NCBI RefSeq assembly: GCF_900107045.1
Contig: NZ_FNON01000005.1
Span: 434,001 to 498,000, forward strand
Origin: Amycolatopsis xylanica
Lineage (GTDB): Bacteria; Actinomycetota; Actinomycetes; Mycobacteriales; Pseudonocardiaceae
Direction of reading: 5' to 3'
Length of the DNA stretch: 64,000 nucleotides
The position numbers and the translations under genes were made by a program. Of the stretch, positions 1-7,554 are shown one piece after another. Position 1 is the stretch's first letter. Each line of letters opens with the position of its first letter. The notes below the pieces were generated by a model. That model was not told where the DNA came from. It searched no databases and worked only from the letters and a program-made list of their open reading frames with translations.

Positions 1-1
1 C

Positions 2-121
2 CTGCGTGACATCTCCCAGCTGACCTACGCCGAGATCGCTGAGGAACTGGATAGCCCGCTCGGCACGGTGAAGTCGCAGGTCCACGACGCGCGGCAGGCG
101 ATCCAGCAGCTGCTCGGCTGA
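2..121 (+). CDS. Sigma-70 family factor, C-terminal end (partial)
   Basis: Last 39 residues of a sigma factor whose start lies before the window. The visible part is region 4: the helix LTYAEIAEEL, a short turn, then GTVKSQVHDARQ, the helix-turn-helix with which ECF-type factors contact the -35 element. It ends in a TGA at 119-121. The following 185 bases before the permease hold no other convincing gene. Nothing can be said about its regulon or about an anti-sigma factor, because the gene's upstream side is missing. Confidence 0.75.
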   Translation: MRDISQLTYAEIAEELDSPLGTVKSQVHDARQAIQQLLG

Positions 122-306
122 GACCCGGGCGGGCAGCACGCGTTGGACTGCTCGAGCTGCTGTCATCGCTGTCCTGGTCGTGTCACGCGAGGCGGCGGTC
201 GTTGGCCGATCGGTCAATGCCGAGGCCGTTGTCTTGGCGATTCGGCCACTTACTCGATCGGGTGAGGTGGCGCACGCTGCTCTGAACACTGACGAAGGGA
301 CCCGGT

Positions 307-1731
307 GTGGTGGAGCAGGTGGGAATCAGGCTGCGTAGCCGGCTCGTGCGCCGCAAGCCGCTCGAAGACCTGATGGCCGAACCCGAGCACGCGGGCGGGC
401 TCAAGCGTTCGCTCGGCCTCGGGCACCTCACGATGATCAGCATCGGCGCGACGCTCGGCACCGGGATCTTCGTGGTGCTGGGCGAGGCGGTGCCCGTCGC
501 GGGCCCGGCGATCGTGGTCTCCTTCATACTGGCCGGTATCACCGCCTTGTTCTCCGCACTGTCCTATGCGGAACTCGCGGGCATGATCCCGGCCTCCGGA
601 TCGTCCTATTCGTACACTTACGCCACGCTCGGCGAGCTCATCGCCTGGGTCTGCGGCTGGTGCCTGGTCCTCGAATACGGGGTGTCCGTCGCGGCCGTCG
701 CCGTTGGCTGGGGCCAGTACCTCAACGAGCTTTTGCGGCTGCTGTTCGGGTTCGCGATCCCCGACGCGCTTAGCCAGCCGCCGGGCGCCGGCGGCGTGGT
801 CAACGTGCCCGCGGTCGCGGTCGTGGTGCTCGCGATGGTCGTGCTGCTCGGCGGCGCGAAGGAGAGCGCGCGGGTCAACGCGATCATGGTCGCCATCAAG
901 ATCGGCGCGCTGCTGATGTTCTGCGCGGTCGCGTTCACCGCGTTGCGGGCCGGGAACCTCACCCCGTTCTTCCCGCTGGGGCTGGCCGGGATGAGCGCGG
1001 GCGGCGCGAAACTCTTCTTCTCCTACATCGGTTTCGACGCCGCTTCGACCGCGGGCGAGGAGGCGAAGAACCCGCAGCGGGACCTGCCGCGCGCCATCGT
1101 GCTCTCGCTGGTGATCATCACCGCGCTGTACTGCCTGGTCGCGCTCGCGGCCGTCGGCGCGATGCCGTGGGGCCGGTTCGAGGGCGCCGAAGCGGCGTTG
1201 AGCCAGGTGCTCTCGGACGCCACCGGCGGCGGCTCGATCTGGCCGCTGCTGCTCTCGGTCGGCGCGGTCGTGGCGACCTCCAGCGTGGTGCTCACGGTCC
1301 TGTATGGACAGACGAGGATCCTGTTCGCCATGTCGCGCGACGGATTGATGCCCGGTGTGTTCGCCAAGGTCAACCGCAAAGGCGTGCCGGCGTCGAACAC
1401 CGTGCTGGTGTCGCTGTTCATCGCGGTGCTCGCCGCGTTCGTCCCGCTCGGCAGCCTGGCCGACGCGACCAGCATCGGCACGCTGTTCGCGTTCGGGTTG
1501 GTGAACCTCGCCGTGATCCTGCTGCGCCGGCGCAATCCGGACGCGCGGCGCACGTTCCGGGTGCCGTTCTCGCCGGTGACGCCGCTGCTCGGGGTCGGGT
1601 TCTGCGTGTACATGATGTTCAGCCTCGGCGCGATCACCTGGGTCGCGTTCGGGCTGTGGATGGTGGGCGGGCTGGCGCTGTACTTCGGCTACGGCATCAG
1701 GCGGTCACGGCTCAACGACCAGGCAGCGTGA
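307..1731 (+). CDS. APC superfamily amino acid permease
   Basis: A 474-residue integral membrane protein with about twelve hydrophobic segments, the usual size for amino acid-polyamine-organocation transporters. The first membrane segment carries ISIGATLGTGIF, the variant of the G-rich substrate-binding unwound helix typical of the family, after a basic cytoplasmic N-terminus. It probably imports an amino acid by cation symport. The GTG at 307 is preceded by AAGGGA at 295-300, with a second GTG directly after it. Its 3' end overlaps the convergent PucR gene by 20 bases. The racemase pair further downstream suggests an amino acid substrate, but the exact one cannot be read from sequence. Confidence 0.85.
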   Translation: MVEQVGIRLRSRLVRRKPLEDLMAEPEHAGGLKRSLGLGHLTMISIGATLGTGIFVVLGEAVPVAGPAIVVSFILAGITALFSALSYAELAGMIPASGSSYSYTYATLGELIAWVCGWCLVLEYGVSVAAVAVGWGQYLNELLRLLFGFAIPDALSQPPGAGGVVNVPAVAVVVLAMVVLLGGAKESARVNAIMVAIKIGALLMFCAVAFTALRAGNLTPFFPLGLAGMSAGGAKLFFSYIGFDAASTAGEEAKNPQRDLPRAIVLSLVIITALYCLVALAAVGAMPWGRFEGAEAALSQVLSDATGGGSIWPLLLSVGAVVATSSVVLTVLYGQTRILFAMSRDGLMPGVFAKVNRKGVPASNTVLVSLFIAVLAAFVPLGSLADATSIGTLFAFGLVNLAVILLRRRNPDARRTFRVPFSPVTPLLGVGFCVYMMFSLGAITWVAFGLWMVGGLALYFGYGIRRSRLNDQAA

Positions 1732-3274
1732 TCCCGGCCAGCGTTCTCAGCTGAAGCCAGAGCACGAGCCGTTCGTCGGGATCGGCCAGGTCGAACCCGA
1801 GCTGCTCCTGCATCTGGCGCAGCCGGTAGCGGCAGGTGTTCGGGTGCACGGCGAGCCGCTGCGCGGTGGCGGCCACGTCGCATGCCGAGTCGAGGTAGCA
1901 GAGCACGGTCCTGGCGTGTTCGGTGCCGTGGCGCTCGTCGTGGTCGACCAGCCGCTGCCACAGTCCCTGCCGCAGCCGGGTGTCGGTCGAGAGCACTGCT
2001 CTCAGGCGCAGCACGGCGACTTGGCCGCTGACGTCCTCGACCGCGGCGACTCCTGACTGAACGGTGACTCCTAAGGACAGGACGCGCAGCACCAAGTCGG
2101 CGTCCTCGCGGGACTGGACCGCGTCGGCGGGCGTCGCGACGACACCGCCGAGACCCGCGACGACGGGGACACGCAAAGACGAAAACGCTTGCGCGACGAT
2201 GTCTTCGGCGATTTTGCGCTGATCGTCCTTGCCGGGGAGCAGCGCGTAGACCGTCCGTCCGATGAGGACACACGACTGGCGTCCATAGCGGGCTTCGCAG
2301 CGCAACGCGACGAGATCGAGCAACCTGAGCGTCGCCTGTTCGCGTCCCGGCCCGGTCTCCGAGCCGGTGATCGCGAAGGCCGCCACCCGGACGGGAACCT
2401 CTTCATCCACATCGGACGGACCGGCTTCACCTTCGAGCAGCCTCCGTAGCTGCCGTCCCTGTTGGCGGCGGGCGAGTTCCTCGGTGGCGCGGATCCGCAG
2501 CAGGTGCAGCGCGGCCGTCGCGGCCGATCCGCCGAGCACCTCTTCGGCGTTCGGCGCCAGCGAACCGCTGTCGACCACCCAGATCGAGCCCAGCGCCTCG
2601 CCGCCGGCGCGCACCGGCACGGCCAGCCTCGGGAGGCCGTCACCGAGCGCGGGGAAGTGCTTGACCTCGTTGCCGTGGAACAGGATCCGGTACTGCTCGG
2701 TGTTGGCCTCGCCGCCGGGCACCTGCCTGCCGAGAATGCCCTGCCTGCGGTCGTCGTCGACGTCCTGGCCGCGCAGCGTCGAGTAGGCGAGGATGCGCTG
2801 GTGCGGGTCCTCGATCGCGGTCGCCCCGCCTGCCGCGGCCGCGATCGCGTTGGCGAGCGCGAAAAGGTCCCCGAGCGCCGGTCCGGTCGCGCCGCCGGTC
2901 GCTCCGGTACTCAATGTCGACGAGATCAGCAGGTGGGCGCTGTGCCACGGCACCTCGTCGCCGACGACGAGCAGCCCGATCCCCGCCCGTTCGGCGGTGG
3001 CCGCGAGGTCGCCGACGGGCTCGCCGTAGTCCTTGACCACGACACCGGCGAACCCCGCCTTCGCGGCGTCGCGGATCACCGCCCGTGCCGCGCGCTGGGT
3101 GACGCCGACGGCCAGCAGCAGGCCGTCGCGGGTTTCGGGCAGCGGCGCCTGCGTGTCGAACAGGATCGCCTCACGCACTTCGCGATCCATGGCGGTGACC
3201 AGCCGGATCACCGCTTCGCCGAGCACGTCGACCAGCGCGGCGAGTGTGCTCGGCCGATCCGATTCGAGGGTCAC
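1712..3274 (-). CDS. PucR-family transcriptional regulator
   Basis: A 520-residue regulator starting at GTG. Residues about 10-120 form a PucR-type N-terminal sensor domain. A GAF-like middle (about 130-260) and a CdaR/GGDEF-like segment follow. The C-terminus (about 455-515) is the PucR helix-turn-helix with VAATAQRLAVHPNTCRYRL. Family members respond to purines, amino acids or related nitrogen compounds and often control neighbouring catabolic genes. It is divergent from the acyltransferase/racemase pair across about 108 bases and convergent with the permease, so it is the obvious candidate regulator of both. That link is inference. Confidence 0.87.
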   Translation of the reverse strand: MTLESDRPSTLAALVDVLGEAVIRLVTAMDREVREAILFDTQAPLPETRDGLLLAVGVTQRAARAVIRDAAKAGFAGVVVKDYGEPVGDLAATAERAGIGLLVVGDEVPWHSAHLLISSTLSTGATGGATGPALGDLFALANAIAAAAGGATAIEDPHQRILAYSTLRGQDVDDDRRQGILGRQVPGGEANTEQYRILFHGNEVKHFPALGDGLPRLAVPVRAGGEALGSIWVVDSGSLAPNAEEVLGGSAATAALHLLRIRATEELARRQQGRQLRRLLEGEAGPSDVDEEVPVRVAAFAITGSETGPGREQATLRLLDLVALRCEARYGRQSCVLIGRTVYALLPGKDDQRKIAEDIVAQAFSSLRVPVVAGLGGVVATPADAVQSREDADLVLRVLSLGVTVQSGVAAVEDVSGQVAVLRLRAVLSTDTRLRQGLWQRLVDHDERHGTEHARTVLCYLDSACDVAATAQRLAVHPNTCRYRLRQMQEQLGFDLADPDERLVLWLQLRTLAGITLPGR

Positions 3275-3382
3275 GGTTGTTCACGGTACCCCGCATCGTT
3301 GGCCGGAACGCCAACGAGCGAGTACCGCTGTTGGCGGACCGGCCAGTTCGACGGGGTGGTGTCCTTGGCCAGACTCAGACGG

Positions 3383-4171
3383 GTGAACGCGGAAACGGTG
3401 GCTCAGCAAGCTGCGGCCTCGGCCGGTGTCCAGATCCGGCTGGTCGAGGACGTCGACGGGATCGCGCGGGTCGCTGGGTTCTTCGCGCAGGTCTGGCGAA
3501 CGTCCGAGGAGCCATTGCCCGCCGAGACGTTGCGCAGCCTGGTGCACGCGGGCGGCTCGATCATCGGCGCTTACGCCGACGGCCGGCTCGCGGGTGCGGC
3601 GGTGGCCGTCTTCGAGCCACCTCGTGAGCGCGCGGTCTACTCCTTGCTGGCCGGGACGTCTTCGTCTGATCGTGGAGTCGGGTTCGCGTTGAAGCAGGCG
3701 CAGCGGGTTTGGGCGTTGCGTGAAGGCGCGCAGGTCATGTCGTGGACCTTCGACCCGCTGGTCGGCCGGAACGCCAGGTTCAACATGGCGAAGCTCGGCG
3801 CGGTCGGCACTGAGTACCTGGTCGACTTCTACGGCCCGATGAACGACGGCCTCAACGCCGGCGACGAAAGCGACCGCGTGACCGCCCGCTGGGACCTGTC
3901 CGCGGCCGCGCCCGCGCTCGAACACGATCGGGAAGGCGCGTTGTCCGACCTGACCGCGCCGGATGGCAAGCCGCTCACGGCGCACCGCGACGACCTGCTC
4001 TTCTGCCGCGTCCCCGCGGACATCGTGGAGCTGCGTGGCCGTGACCCGGAAGCCGCCATCGCTTGGCGCAAGGCGGTCCGCGATGTGTTCATCGGCGCGT
4101 TCGACCGCGGTTATCGCGTGGTCGGGATGTCCCGGGACGGCTGGTACACCCTCAGAGGAGCGGACTCGTGA
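3383..4171 (+). CDS. GNAT-family acyltransferase coupled to the racemase
   Basis: A 262-residue GNAT-like protein. The acyl-CoA pyrophosphate loop appears as RGVGFALKQAQR, followed by SWTFDPLVGRNARFNMAKLGA, a pattern I associate with the larger predicted acetyltransferases found beside N-succinylamino acid racemases. I chose the GTG at 3383 because the conserved protein seems to start with NAETVAQ; GTGs at 3356 and 3359 are alternatives. The stop codon overlaps the next start (GTGA), and the Shine-Dalgarno GAGGAG for that start lies inside this gene, so the two are translationally coupled. A role as succinyl- or acetyl-CoA:D-amino acid N-acyltransferase is inferred from context. Confidence 0.75.
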   Translation: MNAETVAQQAAASAGVQIRLVEDVDGIARVAGFFAQVWRTSEEPLPAETLRSLVHAGGSIIGAYADGRLAGAAVAVFEPPRERAVYSLLAGTSSSDRGVGFALKQAQRVWALREGAQVMSWTFDPLVGRNARFNMAKLGAVGTEYLVDFYGPMNDGLNAGDESDRVTARWDLSAAAPALEHDREGALSDLTAPDGKPLTAHRDDLLFCRVPADIVELRGRDPEAAIAWRKAVRDVFIGAFDRGYRVVGMSRDGWYTLRGADS

Positions 4172-5277
4172 AAATCGACCTGGTCGAACTGCTGCACGTC
4201 GAGATCCCGCTGGTCTCGCCGTTCCGGACCTCATTCGGCACGATGACGAGCAAGGACACGTTCCTGCTGCGTGTCGTCGCCGACGGTGCGGAGGGCTGGT
4301 CGGAGTTCGCGGCCGACCCGGAACCGTTGTACTGCTCGGAATTCGTGGCGGGTGCCGAGATCGTGCTCGCCACCTGCCTGGTGCCTAGTGTCGTCGCGCT
4401 GCCCGAGGTTTCCGCCTCTCGGGTGGGGCCGGCGATGGCTTTCGTCAAAGGGCATCACTTGGCGAAGGCGGCTCTCGAGACTGCCGTGCTGGACGCTGAG
4501 CTTCGTGCTTTCGGTATGACGATCGGCGGGTATCTCGGCGCGACCGCGTCGCGGGTTCCGGCTGGGGTTTCCGTTGGCATCAAAGCGTCTTTGCCTGAGC
4601 TGCTGGATGATGTCGAGCGGTATCTGAGCGAGGGTTACGTCCGGATCAAGCTCAAGATCGAGCCTGGCTGGGATGTCGCGCCGGTGCGTGCGGTTCGTGA
4701 GCGGTTCGGGTATGAGCTTCCGTTGCAAGTGGACGCGAATACGGCCTACTCGCTGGCGGACGCCGCACATCTGCGGCGGCTCGACGAGTTCGATCTGCTG
4801 CTGATCGAGCAGCCGCTGCCCGAGGACGACATGCGTGGGCACGCGGTGCTGGCCCAGCGGATGCGGACACCGATCTGCCTTGATGAGTCGATCACTTCGG
4901 CGCGGGACGCGGCCACGGCTCTCGCCATGGACGCTTGCCAGATCATCAACGTGAAGCCCGCACGGGTCGGTGGGTACCTGGAGGCTCGGCGGATCCATGA
5001 TGTCGCGATGGCCAACGGGGTCGCGGTGTGGTGCGGCGGAATGCTGGAGACGGGGATCGGGCGTGCGCCGAATCTGGCTTTGGCGGCTTTGCCGGGGTTT
5101 GTGCTGCCGGGTGACCTTTCTGCTTCGAGCCGGTATTTCGCTGAAGACTTGACTGAGCCGTTCGTTGTCGAGGATGGGCATGTCCGGGTGCCTACCGGGG
5201 TGGGGATCGGGATTGAGCCGTTGCCTGATGCGGTGAAGCGGTTCACGACTTCTCGGCGGGTGCTGTACTCGCGCTAG
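4168..5277 (+). CDS. menC: N-succinylamino acid racemase / o-succinylbenzoate synthase (enolase superfamily)
   Basis: A 369-residue enolase-superfamily enzyme of the MenC/NSAR type. The catalytic set is complete: acid-base lysines in RIKLKIEPG (Lys161, Lys163), metal ligands Asp189 (QVDANTAY), Glu214 (LLIEQPL) and Asp239 (CLDES), and the second base Lys263 (NVKPARVGG). These positions coincide with those of the Amycolatopsis N-acylamino acid racemase. Family members catalyse either o-succinylbenzoate formation for menaquinone or racemisation of N-acylamino acids, and some do both. No other men genes are nearby, while a GNAT gene overlaps the start, so the racemase role is favoured. GTG start at 4168 with GAGGAG at 4155-4160. 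Confidence 0.87.
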   Translation: MKIDLVELLHVEIPLVSPFRTSFGTMTSKDTFLLRVVADGAEGWSEFAADPEPLYCSEFVAGAEIVLATCLVPSVVALPEVSASRVGPAMAFVKGHHLAKAALETAVLDAELRAFGMTIGGYLGATASRVPAGVSVGIKASLPELLDDVERYLSEGYVRIKLKIEPGWDVAPVRAVRERFGYELPLQVDANTAYSLADAAHLRRLDEFDLLLIEQPLPEDDMRGHAVLAQRMRTPICLDESITSARDAATALAMDACQIINVKPARVGGYLEARRIHDVAMANGVAVWCGGMLETGIGRAPNLALAALPGFVLPGDLSASSRYFAEDLTEPFVVEDGHVRVPTGVGIGIEPLPDAVKRFTTSRRVLYSR

Positions 5278-5313
5278 CTCCCGAACACTTACGTTGGTGG
5301 TTCCTCCCGTCGG

Positions 5314-5757
5314 TCAGTTGATGTCGAACTCGTTCCCTTCAGGGTCCTTCATCCCGACCGCGTAATGGTCGATTCCTTCCTGGTACATGACAACAGTGAT
5401 GGTCGCGCCCAAGCCCACCAGGCGGTCGGCTTCGGCGTCCACTCGCTTCTTCCGCGTCTGGATCGGGTCTGCCCGGTCGCCGCTGGCGTGGATGTCGATG
5501 TGCAGCCGGTTCTTCACCGTCTTCGCGTCCTGGACCGCATTGAACCAAATGGCTGGTCCTCCGCCCTGCGGGTCACTGATCCGATCCGCGCCGCCGGTCA
5601 ACGCTTCTTCCGGCAGCCCCAGGTCGCGGTAATAGTCGTCCCAGGTAGCGAAACCGGCCGGGGGCGGGGCCAACTCGTAGCCCAGTGCTGCAGCCCAGAA
5701 GTTGGCTTGGCGGTTAGGATCGGCGCAGTCGATCACCAACTGATAGCGGACGGACAT
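5314..5757 (-). CDS. VOC-superfamily (glyoxalase/dioxygenase fold) protein
   Basis: A 147-residue protein with the paired beta-alpha-beta-beta-beta modules of the vicinal oxygen chelate fold. It opens with YQLVIDCADPNRQANFWAAAL and ends with GMKDPEGNEFDI, the usual C-terminal metal-site strand whose Glu is a ligand in active members. Such short single-domain proteins in actinomycetes are mostly of unknown substrate and include antibiotic-binding proteins. ATG start with AAAGGA about eight bases upstream. It stands alone between the racemase and the endonuclease, with a 36-base gap to the convergent racemase. Confidence 0.75.
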   Translation of the reverse strand: MSVRYQLVIDCADPNRQANFWAAALGYELAPPPAGFATWDDYYRDLGLPEEALTGGADRISDPQGGGPAIWFNAVQDAKTVKNRLHIDIHASGDRADPIQTRKKRVDAEADRLVGLGATITVVMYQEGIDHYAVGMKDPEGNEFDIN

Positions 5758-5803
5758 CGAGATTCCTTTCGTGGCGTTCAGGATGGAGACGTGGTTCGCG
5801 GAC

Positions 5804-7009
5804 CTAGCTTGGCATCGGGGAGACCAGGGGCTCGCGGGTCTTGGAGTAGCTGCGCAAGGTGGTGGCTGAGGTCCAGATGTTCTCGCCGTCAGCTCCGACC
5901 TCGACCTTCCAGCGGCCGGAATGTTTGGCCAGGTGATGGCGGCGGCATTCGCATCGGCCGTTCTCGCTGTCGGTGGGGCCGTTGAGGTTCCAGGGCCGCA
6001 GGTGGTCGTAGTCGGTCTTGTCGGCTACGCGGTAGCAGGCCGGGAAGGTGCAGGTGTTGTCGCGTAGCTGGACGAATTCCTTGAGCGCCGCGCTGGGGCG
6101 GTACTTCTTCTCGGCCATCTTCTTGGGGTAGCCGCCGTCGTCGACCAGGACGCCGGTCCAGGTGGCCTTCAGGCTGAAGGCGATCTCGCGGAGCTGGTCG
6201 GCGGTGATGGCGCCGTAACCGCGGAGGGTGCCGGGGAGGTCGTCCAGGCCGAGGATGGTCGAGGCGTTGCCGGTGACGTAGACATGAGCGACGGTCTTGC
6301 TGGAGTACTTGCCCAGCAACAGGTCTCGCATGATGTCGGCCCGGAGTTCGTTCATGGTGCGGGGATCGCGTTTGCGGCGGAGTTCGCGGGCGATGGTGTC
6401 GATGCGGTCTTGGACCGCGTTGATGTTCTCGGCCGTGTCATGCCAGTGCTGGGTGGCCATTCCGTCGTAGTCGTTCTCCACGGACACCCGGCGATTCTTT
6501 TTCGCCGTGGCTCGGCGGTGGGCCGCGCCGTCGGGATCGATCGCGAGGATGGTGCGGCGCAGGAGATAGCCGAGCTGTTGCGGGTTCTTGAGCCAGGCCA
6601 GCTCGCTGATCGCAGCGTCGACGGCGCGGGCGGTCTCGTCGGACAAGCCCGTGGTGGCGCGGTCGATCATGTCGACGCGGGCGCGGTTGAGCCTGCCTTC
6701 CGCCAGTGCGGCGAAGGTGGCGGGTAGCAGGTGCAGCAGCTTGCGGGCCAGCGCGATGTCCCGGTCCGCGCGCACCGTGGAGATCTTGCGCTCGACCGCC
6801 AGGAGATCCACGGCCTCCCGTGGATCCTTGACCGCCTCGGCGAAGCCGTCGACGCTGCGCAGGTAGGCGGCTTCGGCCTGGGACCGGGCCTCGTCGGCTG
6901 CCGCGATCACGTCGAGGCGTTTGTCGGCGCTGAGTGGGGACAGGTCTGCCGTGAGCAGCGCCGAGGGCGGCTGACCTGTATAGGGGCTATGTCTTCGTTG
7001 TTCGTTCAT
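5804..7009 (-). CDS. DUF222 / HNH endonuclease domain protein
   Basis: A 401-residue protein of the DUF222-HNH (13E12-like) type common in actinobacteria. The N-terminal two thirds are the helical DUF222 region. The C-terminus has the HNH nuclease: a CTFPAC knuckle, then DYDHLRPWN with the catalytic His, an Asn in NGPTDSENG, and CRRHHLAKH. Such genes are often multicopy and associated with repeats; the function is not established. ATG at 7009 begins MNEQRR; a GTG at 7069 would add 20 residues. The start lies in a small palindrome-like stretch (TTCATATGTTCGAA) that also faces the divergent hypothetical gene. Confidence 0.8.
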   Translation of the reverse strand: MNEQRRHSPYTGQPPSALLTADLSPLSADKRLDVIAAADEARSQAEAAYLRSVDGFAEAVKDPREAVDLLAVERKISTVRADRDIALARKLLHLLPATFAALAEGRLNRARVDMIDRATTGLSDETARAVDAAISELAWLKNPQQLGYLLRRTILAIDPDGAAHRRATAKKNRRVSVENDYDGMATQHWHDTAENINAVQDRIDTIARELRRKRDPRTMNELRADIMRDLLLGKYSSKTVAHVYVTGNASTILGLDDLPGTLRGYGAITADQLREIAFSLKATWTGVLVDDGGYPKKMAEKKYRPSAALKEFVQLRDNTCTFPACYRVADKTDYDHLRPWNLNGPTDSENGRCECRRHHLAKHSGRWKVEVGADGENIWTSATTLRSYSKTREPLVSPMPS

Positions 7010-7088
7010 ATGTTCGAATATAGAGGCATGAGACACTGTCCGCCACAAAAATCTGTGCGCATGCCGCACAAAGGTGTGAAATCACCCG

Positions 7089-7550
7089 ATGGAGTCACAG
7101 CTTCAGTGGGTACGCACGTCGTGGACCAAGGCGTCACGAGGTGGCGCGGGTGCCGCGCGGCGGAATGCCGTTCCGGTCGCGTTTCCCGTGCCCGGCGGGC
7201 AACCGGCGCACGAAGTGCTGATGAATGAGCGGGACGGGTTCGAACCGCGCATGAGTATGGGCGCGACCCTGCCCGCGGATGTGATGCTGCAAGAAGAAGA
7301 CGGTCTGCTGCATGTGCAACTCTTGGCCTCCGCGCTAGGCCAGCCGTTTCGGCGATACCGACCGCCGCCGGTGCGGCTGGCGAAGGGCGAGTGGTTGCGC
7401 TGGCGGATCAACTACCGTTTCGTCGGATTCTGTGACGGCTCCTGGAGCTATCGGCTCGACACGCTCAACGTCGTCGCGGCCGCGACCGCGGGCGATCTCT
7501 TTCTCGGCAAGCCCACGCACCTGATCGACGAGCGTGTGCGGCTGGCCTGA
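7089..7550 (+). CDS. Hypothetical protein
   Basis: An open frame of up to 153 residues, unrecognised. The N-terminal 44 residues are basic and low in complexity. The part from Met45 (7221) looks like a real folded domain, with the Trp/Tyr-rich strands RYRPPPVRLAKGEWLRW and NYRFVGFCDGSWSYRLDTLNVV. The true start is therefore uncertain: 7089 lacks a clear ribosome binding site and 7221 is a reasonable alternative. It diverges from the HNH gene and ends four bases before the convergent ABC1 kinase. No signal peptide or membrane segment is seen. Confidence 0.5.
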   Translation: MESQLQWVRTSWTKASRGGAGAARRNAVPVAFPVPGGQPAHEVLMNERDGFEPRMSMGATLPADVMLQEEDGLLHVQLLASALGQPFRRYRPPPVRLAKGEWLRWRINYRFVGFCDGSWSYRLDTLNVVAAATAGDLFLGKPTHLIDERVRLA

Positions 7551-7554
7551 ACCG

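Noticed and set aside
7226..7240. tRNA T-arm-like GGTTCGAACC
   Set aside because: Lies within a reading frame; no acceptor or anticodon stem can be built around it.
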